From DATFPK01 sp035264885 (GTDB lineage Bacteria; Actinomycetota; Thermoleophilia; Solirubrobacterales; 70-9), in contig DATFPK010000002.1 of the NCBI GenBank assembly GCA_035264885.1, forward strand, positions 1 to 14,652: a stretch of 14,652 bases of DNA. Reading direction: 5' to 3'. Positions 7,095-12,993 of this stretch are shown here, piece after piece. A program made the translations under genes and the position numbers. Under the pieces are notes generated by a model that saw only the letters and a list, made by a program, of their open reading frames with translations, was not told where the DNA came from and ran no database searches. Position 1 is the stretch's first letter; each line of letters starts with the position of its first letter.

Positions 7095-7414
7095 TCGCCC
7101 TGTTCGCCGCTTTCCTCGTGATCGGCGCTCGAGCCGACGACGTCGAAGCCGCGGTCGAGCTGGACGTCGACCTGGCTGCCGTCGCCCTTCGTGACCTCGA
7201 CCTCGTAGTAGCTCTCCTCGTCGCCAACCTCGGTCTCGGTGACGCGGCCGCCGCCGGTGCTCCGGAGCGCGGCGGCGCTGGCGTGGTCGAGCGCGGCGCC
7301 CTTGATCGGGGGCGTGTTCTCGTCGTCGCCGGTGGCGATCGCATAGCTGGCGCCGCCCGCTCCCAAGGCGAGGACCGAGGCGCCGACGATCATGATCTTG
7401 TTTCGCTTCGTCAT
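7088..7414 (-). CDS. Small exported PepSY-domain protein
   Basis: A 108-residue protein. It has a basic head and a hydrophobic segment (about 7-27), which is a signal peptide or membrane anchor, followed by a single PepSY-like domain (about 38-96). The pattern is AAALRSTGGGRVTETEV, then SYYEVEV, DGSQVDVQLD and FDVVGS. An acidic tail ends the protein. PepSY domains are thought to inhibit or tune proteases and sensors at the cell surface, and such genes often sit in the regulons of OmpR-family systems. ATG 7414 is chosen over the in-frame ATG 7426 because the four codons between them read as the Shine-Dalgarno GGAGGAA, five to six bases ahead of 7414. Upstream there is a leader hairpin and a mirrored 11-bp repeat element shared with the divergent lipoprotein gene. 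Confidence 0.75.
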   Translation of the reverse strand: MTKRNKIMIVGASVLALGAGGASYAIATGDDENTPPIKGAALDHASAAALRSTGGGRVTETEVGDEESYYEVEVTKGDGSQVDVQLDRGFDVVGSSADHEESGEQGDD

Positions 7415-7422
7415 GGGTTCCT

Positions 7423-7451
7423 CCAACCGCAGGATTGCACTCTGCGGCTGG
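7423..7451 (-). promoter_or_regulatory. Leader hairpin abutting the PepSY ribosome binding site
   Basis: On the minus strand CCAGCCGCAG (7451-7442), a 9-base loop and CTGCGGTTGG (7432-7423) pair over 10 bp with one G-U wobble. The last two G residues of the 3' arm are the start of the GGAGG Shine-Dalgarno run of the PepSY gene. Folding could limit ribosome access. Whether it is regulated is not known. Confidence 0.45.
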
Positions 7452-7467
7452 TTCTACGAGGCGGACC

Positions 7468-7521
7468 TGAAATGACCGTGAAAGTCTTAGGCGCCGGAGC
7501 CGGCGTTTCACGCGACTTTCA
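7468..7521. promoter_or_regulatory. Mirrored 11-bp direct repeats, OmpR/PhoB-type operator candidate
   Basis: TGAAA occurs at 7468 and 7479 (11-bp period), and TTTCA occurs at 7506 and 7517 (again 11 bp). The two pairs are exactly symmetric about 7494.5. The inner left and outer right copies extend to a perfect 8-bp inverted pair, TGAAAGTC (7479-7486) / GACTTTCA (7514-7521). A GC-rich palindrome, CGCCGG-AG-CCGGCG (7492-7505), lies between. Tandem half-sites with an 11-bp period are the hallmark of OmpR/PhoB-family response regulators. One pair faces the PepSY gene and the other the lipoprotein gene. Confidence 0.5.
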
Positions 7522-7539
7522 TCCGAGGAGGCGACAACC

Positions 7540-7560
7540 CCTTCGTCCACGACGAAGGAG
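7540..7560 (+). promoter_or_regulatory. Leader hairpin overlapping the lipoprotein ribosome binding site
   Basis: CCTTCGTC (7540-7547) and GACGAAGG (7551-7558) form a perfect 8-bp stem around a 3-base loop. The 3' arm takes up the AAGG of the Shine-Dalgarno AAGGAG (7555-7560), which lies five bases before the ATG at 7566. This is the second SD-masking stem of the divergent pair. Confidence 0.45.
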
Positions 7561-7565
7561 CACGA

Positions 7566-8321
7566 ATGAGAAGTCTCCGGATCACGATTGCGGTGCTGGC
7601 AGTGGCCACCGCCGCCGTCCTCTTGCTCGCCGCCTGCGGCGACGAGTCGAAGGGCGGGTCGAATGGGTCGTCGTCGCTGCCCACGGGAAGCGAAGAGGCG
7701 ACGCTCGACCCGGCCGAGTTCACGACGCAGATCGACAATCCATGGTGGCCGCTGAAGCCGGGCAGCCGCTGGGTCTACCGCGAGACCGACCAGGAGGGCA
7801 CCGCTCAGAAAGTCGTGGTGACGGTCACCGACAGGACGGCGAGGATGGCCAACGGCGTCGAGGCTCGCGTGGTTCGCGACGTGGTCACCGAGGACAGCAA
7901 GCCGGTCGAGGTCACGGACGACTGGTACGCCCAGGACGCCGACGGCAACGTCTGGTACCTCGGCGAGGACACGGCAGAGTACGAGAACGGCAAGGTCTCC
8001 TCGCGGGAGGGGTCGTTCGAGGCCGGCGTCGACGGCGCCCAGCCGGGGGTCATCATGCCCGCCGATCCCGCGCCGGGACTGGCCTACCGCGAGGAGTACT
8101 ACAAGGGCGAGGCCGAGGACAGGGCGAAGGTGCTGAGCGTCGACGAGCAGGCCGAGGCTCCGTTCGGACACTTCGACAACGTCCTGGTCACCGCCAACGA
8201 CAACCCGCTCGAGCCGAAGGTCCTCGAGCTCAAGTTCTACGCGCGCGGCGTCGGGCCCGTCCTGGTGCTCCAGCCCTCTGGCGGCAGCTCGCGCGAGGAG
8301 CTAATCGCCTACACCCCTTGA
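7566..8321 (+). CDS. Exported lipoprotein of unknown function
   Basis: A 251-residue protein with a classic lipoprotein signal peptide: basic MRSLR, a hydrophobic core, and lipobox LLAAC (Cys at about residue 24), followed by a Gly/Ser linker. It should be anchored on the outer face of the membrane. The mature part is rich in beta-prone, acidic stretches (NPWWPLKPGSRWVY near the start, then VVVTVTDRT, DDWYAQDADGNVWYLGEDT, and AYREEYYKGEAED). I recognise this layout from unnamed actinobacterial secreted proteins but know no function. AAGGAG five bases upstream fixes the start at ATG 7566. It is transcribed divergently from the PepSY gene and probably shares its control element. It ends 50 bases before the cobalamin riboswitch, and read-through into that operon cannot be excluded. 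Confidence 0.7.
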   Translation: MRSLRITIAVLAVATAAVLLLAACGDESKGGSNGSSSLPTGSEEATLDPAEFTTQIDNPWWPLKPGSRWVYRETDQEGTAQKVVVTVTDRTARMANGVEARVVRDVVTEDSKPVEVTDDWYAQDADGNVWYLGEDTAEYENGKVSSREGSFEAGVDGAQPGVIMPADPAPGLAYREEYYKGEAEDRAKVLSVDEQAEAPFGHFDNVLVTANDNPLEPKVLELKFYARGVGPVLVLQPSGGSSREELIAYTP

Positions 8322-8355
8322 GCAGGCGGCGCCGCAGATGAAGCTGCCGACCGAA

Positions 8356-8361
8356 TAGACT
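8356..8361 (+). promoter_or_regulatory. Possible -10 box of the B12-controlled operon
   Basis: TAGACT matches TANNNT and would start transcription near A8368, only a few bases before the P1 stem of the riboswitch (8372). No convincing -35 hexamer is seen about 17 bases upstream. The position is right for a riboswitch leader, but the call rests on one hexamer. Confidence 0.4.
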
Positions 8362-8371
8362 CGGCTCAGAT

Positions 8372-8538
8372 ACGGCCGGTGGTCAAGGGAAGTCGGTGCG
8401 AGTCCGACGCGGTCCCGCCACTGTGACCGGGCCATAGGAAGCCGCAGGCGCGCGAGCGCCGGCCACTGGGGGCGACACCGAGCCTCCGGGAAGGCGCGGC
8501 CGACGATCCCGGAAGCCAGGAGACCTACCCCCGGCCGA
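8372..8538 (+). ncRNA. Cobalamin (vitamin B12) riboswitch
   Basis: All hallmarks of the cobalamin aptamer are present in order. GGGAA is followed by GGTGCGAGTCC and then by GCGGTCCCGCCACTGTGA (8387-8425). After the peripheral stems comes the B12 box AAGCCAGGAGACC (8513-8525). A closing P1 stem pairs CGGCCGG (8373-8379) with CCGGCCG (8531-8537). It lies directly upstream of the DUF4430/ECF operon and so ties those genes to B12 or corrinoid supply. High adenosyl- or methylcobalamin should switch the operon off. The short distance from P1 to the first gene (about 35 bases) and the lack of a T-run favour translational control. Confidence 0.95.
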
Positions 8539-8568
8539 GCCATTACGACCCTCGAGGAAAGGGGTGGC
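8539..8568 (+). promoter_or_regulatory. Possible riboswitch expression platform masking the first ribosome binding site
   Basis: Just after P1, GCCA (8539-8542) can pair with TGGC (8565-8568), and CCCT (8549-8552) with AGGG (8560-8563). The paired region includes the purine run that serves as Shine-Dalgarno for the first gene and the alternative GTG start at 8564. An off-state stem of this kind would block translation when B12 is bound. The pairing has an internal loop and is drawn by eye. Confidence 0.4.
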
Positions 8569-8572
8569 TTTC

Positions 8573-9529
8573 ATGCCGAGAAGAAGTGCCCGCGCCCTGT
8601 CCGCGCTGACCATCGTCTTGTCCGTCTGGGGCGTCGTCGCGACGTCCGCCTTCGCCGACCCGGCGCCGCAGCTGCGCGTCGAGGGCACGGGGAAGACGCT
8701 CGACCCCGGGACGCGTTACGTGACCGGCACGGAGTCCGTGCCCGCGGCGACCGACGCGGGCTGCCGGAGGACGAAACGCCGCCACCGGGTTCCCGGCGCC
8801 ACCGCGCTGGGCCTGCTCGGCTCGGCGTTCGAGTCGAATCGCCTCCTGCGCCCGCTCGGCGTCGCCGACGACGAGTTCGGCCTGCGGGTTTGCCGGATCG
8901 GCTCGTTCGTCGAGACCGATTCTCCGTTCACCGGCTGGCTCTACCGCGTCAACCACCGCTCGCCCTCGAACGGGGCGGCGCTGAAGAAGGTCGGGGGCGG
9001 GGACGAGGTGCTGTGGTACTTCGCCAACTTCGGCACCGGCACGAACACCGGCGACGAGCTCGTCGTACGAGCCCCGGCGCGGGTGAAGCCCGGCACGCTC
9101 GACGTCTCGGTGCTCGCCTACGCGTTCGACGGCAGCGTGGAGCGGGCCCCCGACGGGACCGTTGTCCGCGGCGGCGAGCGCCCGGCGACGGTCCAGGGCG
9201 GGACGGCGAAGGTCCAGGTCAAGGCCGGCAAGGCGGCCCTGCGGGCGGTGGGCGGGATCGACATCCCGTCGGCCCCGGTCGACGTCTGCGTCAGCGCCGA
9301 CCTCGACGAGTGCCCCAGCGCCCGCGGCGACACGATCGTCGGTACCGCCTCGGGTGACCGGATCGTCGGCACGCGAGGTCCCGACGTCATCCGCGCCCGC
9401 GGCGGCGCCGACCGCGTGAACGCCCGCGGCGGCGGATCCGATCGGGTGGTCTGCGGGCGGGGCCGCGACCTCGCCCTGCTCGGCGCCGGCGACGTCGCGT
9501 TCGGCTGCGAGGTGAAGATCAGGCGGTGA
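8573..9529 (+). CDS. Secreted DUF4430 (transcobalamin beta-domain-like) protein with RTX-like tail
   Basis: A 318-residue exported protein, first gene under the B12 riboswitch. It has a signal peptide (residues 1-29, ending near SAFADP). A DUF4430-type domain (about 40-153) carries the motifs ATALGLLGSAF, then FTGWLYRVN (119-127) and GGGDEVLWYF. A beta-rich stretch (about 160-240) follows. The tail (about 245-318) holds degenerate RTX-like units (GTASGDRIVG, GTRGPDVIRA, GGADRVNA, GGSDRVVCG, GRGRDLALLG). Cys64 and Cys107 may form a disulfide in the DUF4430 domain, and two further Cys lie in the tail. DUF4430 is the C-terminal domain of animal transcobalamin and intrinsic factor, so a corrinoid-binding role outside the cell is likely. 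ATG 8573 (AAGGGG 8 bases upstream) is taken; GTG 8564 (GAGG 6 bases upstream) is nearly as good and adds three residues. Confidence 0.82.
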   Translation: MPRRSARALSALTIVLSVWGVVATSAFADPAPQLRVEGTGKTLDPGTRYVTGTESVPAATDAGCRRTKRRHRVPGATALGLLGSAFESNRLLRPLGVADDEFGLRVCRIGSFVETDSPFTGWLYRVNHRSPSNGAALKKVGGGDEVLWYFANFGTGTNTGDELVVRAPARVKPGTLDVSVLAYAFDGSVERAPDGTVVRGGERPATVQGGTAKVQVKAGKAALRAVGGIDIPSAPVDVCVSADLDECPSARGDTIVGTASGDRIVGTRGPDVIRARGGADRVNARGGGSDRVVCGRGRDLALLGAGDVAFGCEVKIRR

Positions 9530-10428
9530 TGCGGCGGGCGGCACCGGCGGTCGCGGGCGCGCTCTGCGCGGCGCTCGCGGCCGCCGGCTGCGGTGTCGGA
9601 CCGGGAAAGGACGTCGGCCAGGTCCGGCTTCTCGTCACCCGCGACTACGGAGCGACGATCCTCGTCCCCACCACCACCGAGGACGTGAAGGAGACCGATG
9701 ACGTCCTGCGGGTGCTCGATCGCCACGCCGACGTAGGGACCCGGTACTCCGGCCGCTTCGTGCAGTCCGTGAACGGCATCGAGGGAGGGCGCTCGGACGG
9801 GCGGCTCGTCGACTGGTTCTACTCTGTCAACGGGATCGAGCCGGCGATCGGGTCCACCGACTATGAGCTGGGAGACGGCGACCGCGTCTGGTGGGACCAC
9901 CGCGACTGGACGGCGGCGATGCGGATGCCGGCGAACGTCGGCGCCTTCCCCGAGCCGTTCCTGCACGGCTACGAGGGCGAGCGCCACGCCGTCGTCCTCG
10001 ACTGCCACGCGCCCCCGGGCTGCGTCGGGGCGCGCAGCCGGCTCGAGGAGGCTGGGGTGCCGCTGGCCGGCGCCGCGGAGCCGGACGCGATCCGGATCCT
10101 GCTCGGGCCCTGGCCGCTCGTCCGCCGCGACCCGACGGCCAAGCTGGTCGAGGCGGGGCCTTCTATCAGCGGAGTCTTCGCGCGGTTCGTCCGCGGGCCG
10201 GATGACTGGCGGCTCGAGCTGCTCGACGAGCGCGGCGAGGTCGACTCGGTCCGCCACTCCGGCGCGGCGCTGGTGGCGGCGATTCGCGACGGCGACGGGC
10301 CTCCGGTCTGGTTGGTGACAGGGCTAGGTCCGGAGGGCGTCCGCGACGCGGCCGGCCTGCTCGACGAGGAGACGCTGGCGGGGAAGTACGCCGCCGGCCC
10401 CGGCGGGGAGGCGCTGCCCGCCCGGTGA
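9529..10428 (+). CDS. DUF4430 lipoprotein, probable corrinoid-binding component
   Basis: A 299-residue protein with a lipoprotein signal (lipobox AAGC, Cys21). Its DUF4430 domain (about 53-127) carries FVQSVNGIEGG, DWFYSVNGIEP (95-105) and GDGDRVWWDHRDW (115-127), a closer match to the family than the upstream gene. Residues about 130-299 form a second, unrecognised domain with a Cys pair spaced CHAPPGC, a segment IRILLGPWPLVRRDP, and a late glycine-rich PPVWLVTGLGPEG. It should be tethered outside the membrane next to the ECF importer and may present the corrinoid to it. The start ATG overlaps the upstream stop (TGATG), so translation is coupled; GTG 9526 is one codon further out. Its stop overlaps the EcfT start by 4 bases. 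Confidence 0.82.
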   Translation: MRRAAPAVAGALCAALAAAGCGVGPGKDVGQVRLLVTRDYGATILVPTTTEDVKETDDVLRVLDRHADVGTRYSGRFVQSVNGIEGGRSDGRLVDWFYSVNGIEPAIGSTDYELGDGDRVWWDHRDWTAAMRMPANVGAFPEPFLHGYEGERHAVVLDCHAPPGCVGARSRLEEAGVPLAGAAEPDAIRILLGPWPLVRRDPTAKLVEAGPSISGVFARFVRGPDDWRLELLDERGEVDSVRHSGAALVAAIRDGDGPPVWLVTGLGPEGVRDAAGLLDEETLAGKYAAGPGGEALPAR

Positions 10429-11330
10429 GGTCCCCGTTCGCCTACGTGCCCCGGCCGGGCGTCCTTCAGCGCGCCTCGGCGGCGGCCGCCGTCGCCTATG
10501 TCTTCTCGTTCGTGGTCGTCGCGTTCCTCTACGCGAACCCGATCGTGATCGCCGCCGCCGGAGCCGGGGCCGCGGTCGCCGGCCTGGTCGCCGGCGCGAG
10601 GCAGGCGGTTCGGGCGGCGCTGCGGCTAGGCGTCGCCCTCGCGATCCTCGTCATGCTCGTCAACGGGCTTGTCACCGACCGGGGGGAAACCGTGCTCGCA
10701 CGGCTCGGCGACTGGCCGCTGCTCGGCGACGTCAACGTCACCGCCGAGGCGCTCGGCGCAGGGGCGGTGATCGGGCTGCGCGCCGTCGCGGCGATGGTCG
10801 CCGCCTCCGTGTACTCGGCCTGCGTCGACCCCGACCGGGTGCTGCGGCTCCTGCGGCCCCTCGCCGGCCGGTCGGCGCTCACGGCGACCTTGATCTCGCG
10901 CCTCGTCCCCCTGGCGGCGGCGGACCATGGGCGCCTCCGTGAGGCCTCGGCCCTGCGGGGCCCCGCCGCCGCTCCGGTCGGTCGCGGGGCGCTGGCCCGT
11001 CGCCTGCTCGCCGGCTCGCTCGACCGCTCGGTGGACGTCGCGGCCACGCTCGAGCTGCGGGGCTACGGCCTCGAGGGGCCGCCCGTTCGCGATCCGCGCG
11101 GGCGGTCTCGGTTCGACCGCCGCCTCTACGTCGCGGGGACCATCGTGGTGGTCGCGGCCATCGCCGTCGAAGTCGCCGGCGGCGATGCCTTCAGCGCCTA
11201 TCCGACCCTCGAGATGGCGACCGGGGCCCCGACCCTGGGGCTCGCCACGCTGCTCGTCCTCGCCGGCCTCGTGCCGATGCGCGCCGGATCGCCGCGCCGG
11301 CTCCCGGTCCGGAGGCTGACCGGTGCCTGA
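10425..11330 (+). CDS. ecfT: ECF transporter transmembrane coupling protein (EcfT/CbiQ family)
   Basis: A 301-residue membrane protein. Hydrophobic segments lie at about 18-36, 40-57, 66-82, 108-132, 228-250 and 265-285. A cytoplasmic helical stretch (135-215) carries the two coupling motifs of EcfT: SALRG (165-169) and TLELRGYG (208-215), the counterparts of the Ala-Arg-Gly motifs that dock onto the ATPases. It is the scaffold of an energy-coupling-factor importer, joining the ATPases to the substrate-binding S component. GTG at 10425 is chosen for the GTGA overlap with the upstream stop. The dedicated operon position, with its own S component two genes downstream, suggests a dedicated rather than shared ECF module. 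The C-terminal pair of helices after 225 completes the usual topology. Confidence 0.88.
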   Translation: MRSPFAYVPRPGVLQRASAAAAVAYVFSFVVVAFLYANPIVIAAAGAGAAVAGLVAGARQAVRAALRLGVALAILVMLVNGLVTDRGETVLARLGDWPLLGDVNVTAEALGAGAVIGLRAVAAMVAASVYSACVDPDRVLRLLRPLAGRSALTATLISRLVPLAAADHGRLREASALRGPAAAPVGRGALARRLLAGSLDRSVDVAATLELRGYGLEGPPVRDPRGRSRFDRRLYVAGTIVVVAAIAVEVAGGDAFSAYPTLEMATGAPTLGLATLLVLAGLVPMRAGSPRRLPVRRLTGA

Positions 11331-12993
11331 GGTGAGGGCGACAGCCGAGCCGGTGCTCGCGGCGACTTCGCTCGAATACGCCTATCCCGCGGCGAACGGG
11401 CCGGCGCTGGCGGGAGTAGACCTGGAGGTGGGGCCGGGGGAGCTGATCGTCCTCGCCGGGCGATCAGGGTGCGGCAAGTCGACGCTCCTGCGGGCCGCCT
11501 GCGGCCTCGTGCCGCACTTCCACGGCGGCGTCCTCGGGGGCCGCGTCGAGGTGGCGGGACGCGACACCGCCGACGCCGGGCCCGGCGACCTGGCGGCGGC
11601 GGTCGGCTACGTCGCCCAGGACCCGGAGTCACAGGTGGTCTCGACCACGGTGGCGGCGGAGATCGGCCTCCCGCTCGAGCTGCGCGGCGTCGCGGCGTCT
11701 CCACGGGCGCGGGCGGTCGAGGAGGTGGCGCTGGCGCTCGCGATCCCGCACCTCCTCCCGCGGGCCACCGACACCCTCTCGGGCGGCGAGCTCCAGCGCG
11801 TCGCCCTCGCAGCGGCGCTGGTCAACCGGCCGCCGCTCGTCCTGCTGGACGAGCCAACCTCGCAGCTCGACCCGGTGGCCGGCGACGAGCTGATCTGGCT
11901 GCTGCGCCGCCTCAACGAGGAGTGGGGCGTGTCGATCCTGCTTGCCGAGCACCGGCTGGAGCGCTGCCTCGCCGCCGCCGACCGCGTCGTCGCGATGGAC
12001 GACGGGACCGTCTCGTTCGACGGACAGCCTCGCGACTTCCTCTCCTGGGCGCTGGAGAGCGACCCTGCGCTGGCGACCCCGGCCGCCCGCCTCTTCTCCC
12101 TCGCCGGCCTCGACCCCCTGCCGGTCGGCGTCCGCGACGCCCGGGCCTCACTCGCTGCGCGGGAGCAAGGACCGCCGTCCGGGGGGTGGGGCACATCGGA
12201 CGCCCCTCCGAGGGGCGTTGGTAGGTTGGCAGGCCCGAGGAGGGGCGACCGAGGGGCCCCCAAACCAATCGGCGCGGCGCTCGAAGCTCGGGATCTCTGG
12301 GTAGAGCTGGACCGTGGGGATGAGCTCCACGACGTGCTGAGGGGGATCGACCTCGAGGTGGGGAGCGGCGAGGCGGTGGCGCTGATGGGCAGGAACGGCG
12401 CCGGCAAGTCGACCCTGCTCCGCGCCGCCGCCGGCCTGGTCCGGCCGGTCCGGGGCGACGCGGCGACCCCGGGCGGCATGGCGCTGCTCACGCAGTCGCC
12501 GGGCGACTACCTCGTCCGCGAGCGGGTCGCCGAGGAGCTCCCGGGAGAGGCCGGACGGGCGGCCCTGGCCGCGGTCGGTTTGGGGTGGGCAGCGGAGCGC
12601 GATCCGCGCGACCTGTCGGGGGGTGAGCGGCAGCGCCTTGCCCTGGCGATCGCGATGGCCGGACGCGAGGCGGGCGAGCTGCCAGGCCTGGTTGCCCTCG
12701 ATGAGCCCACCCGTGGCATGGACCGGGCCCGCAAGGACGACCTCGCCGAGGTCGTGACGCGGCTCTCCCGCGGCGGCGCCGGAGTGATCGTCGCAACCCA
12801 CGACGTCGAGTTCGCCGCGACCTTCGCCGAACGGGTGGTGATGCTGGGCGACGGGGTCGTGATCGCGGACGGCCCCGTTGCCGAGGTCCTGTCCGGCGGC
12901 TGGTACTTCGCGACCGAGGTCTCGCGGGTGCTCGGCGTCCCGGGCCTCATCACCCCCGAGCAGGGCGCCGCGGCGCTGGGAGGTGAGGGATGA
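11323..12993 (+). CDS. ecfA: Fused double ABC ATPase of ECF transporter (EcfA-EcfA)
   Basis: A 556-residue protein with two complete ABC ATPase domains, in place of the usual two separate subunits. Domain 1: Walker A GRSGCGKST (46-54), Q99, signature LSGGE (152-156), Walker B LVLLDEPTS with E177, and H210 (LLAEH). Domain 2: Walker A GRNGAGKST (366-374), Q401, signature LSGGE (441-445), Walker B LVALDEPT with E471, and H493 (ATHD). Both sites look catalytically competent. The C-terminal end (LSGGWYFATEVSRVLG) is typical of EcfA. A proline/glycine/arginine-rich linker (about 278-320) contains a DNA palindrome described separately. GTG 11323 overlaps the ecfT stop by 8 bases, and the stop overlaps the next ATG (ATGA). 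It hydrolyses ATP to drive corrinoid import with EcfT and the S component. Confidence 0.9.
   Translation: MPEVRATAEPVLAATSLEYAYPAANGPALAGVDLEVGPGELIVLAGRSGCGKSTLLRAACGLVPHFHGGVLGGRVEVAGRDTADAGPGDLAAAVGYVAQDPESQVVSTTVAAEIGLPLELRGVAASPRARAVEEVALALAIPHLLPRATDTLSGGELQRVALAAALVNRPPLVLLDEPTSQLDPVAGDELIWLLRRLNEEWGVSILLAEHRLERCLAAADRVVAMDDGTVSFDGQPRDFLSWALESDPALATPAARLFSLAGLDPLPVGVRDARASLAAREQGPPSGGWGTSDAPPRGVGRLAGPRRGDRGAPKPIGAALEARDLWVELDRGDELHDVLRGIDLEVGSGEAVALMGRNGAGKSTLLRAAAGLVRPVRGDAATPGGMALLTQSPGDYLVRERVAEELPGEAGRAALAAVGLGWAAERDPRDLSGGERQRLALAIAMAGREAGELPGLVALDEPTRGMDRARKDDLAEVVTRLSRGGAGVIVATHDVEFAATFAERVVMLGDGVVIADGPVAEVLSGGWYFATEVSRVLGVPGLITPEQGAAALGGEG
12200..12218. repeat. Perfect palindrome inside the ABC linker coding sequence
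   Basis: ACGCCCCT (12200-12207), CCG, and AGGGGCGT (12211-12218) form a perfect 8-bp stem with a 3-base loop in the coding region of the inter-domain linker (residues 293-299). A second copy of the 3' arm, GGAGGGGCG (12239-12247), could pair with CGCCCCTCC (12201-12209) instead. The cluster is G-rich and unlike the flanking ABC coding sequence. It may be an in-frame inserted repetitive element. Confidence 0.55.

Noticed and set aside
8326..8335. GCGGCGCCGC palindrome after the lipoprotein gene as a terminator
   Set aside because: It is a short self-complementary run with no room for a loop and no T-tract; such palindromes are expected by chance at this GC content.
7118..8341. A 407-codon open frame on the plus strand across the PepSY gene and the lipoprotein gene
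   Set aside because: It runs antisense to a PepSY protein with a good ribosome site, and out of frame with a lipoprotein that has a signal peptide and lipobox. The translation is Arg/Gly-rich filler.
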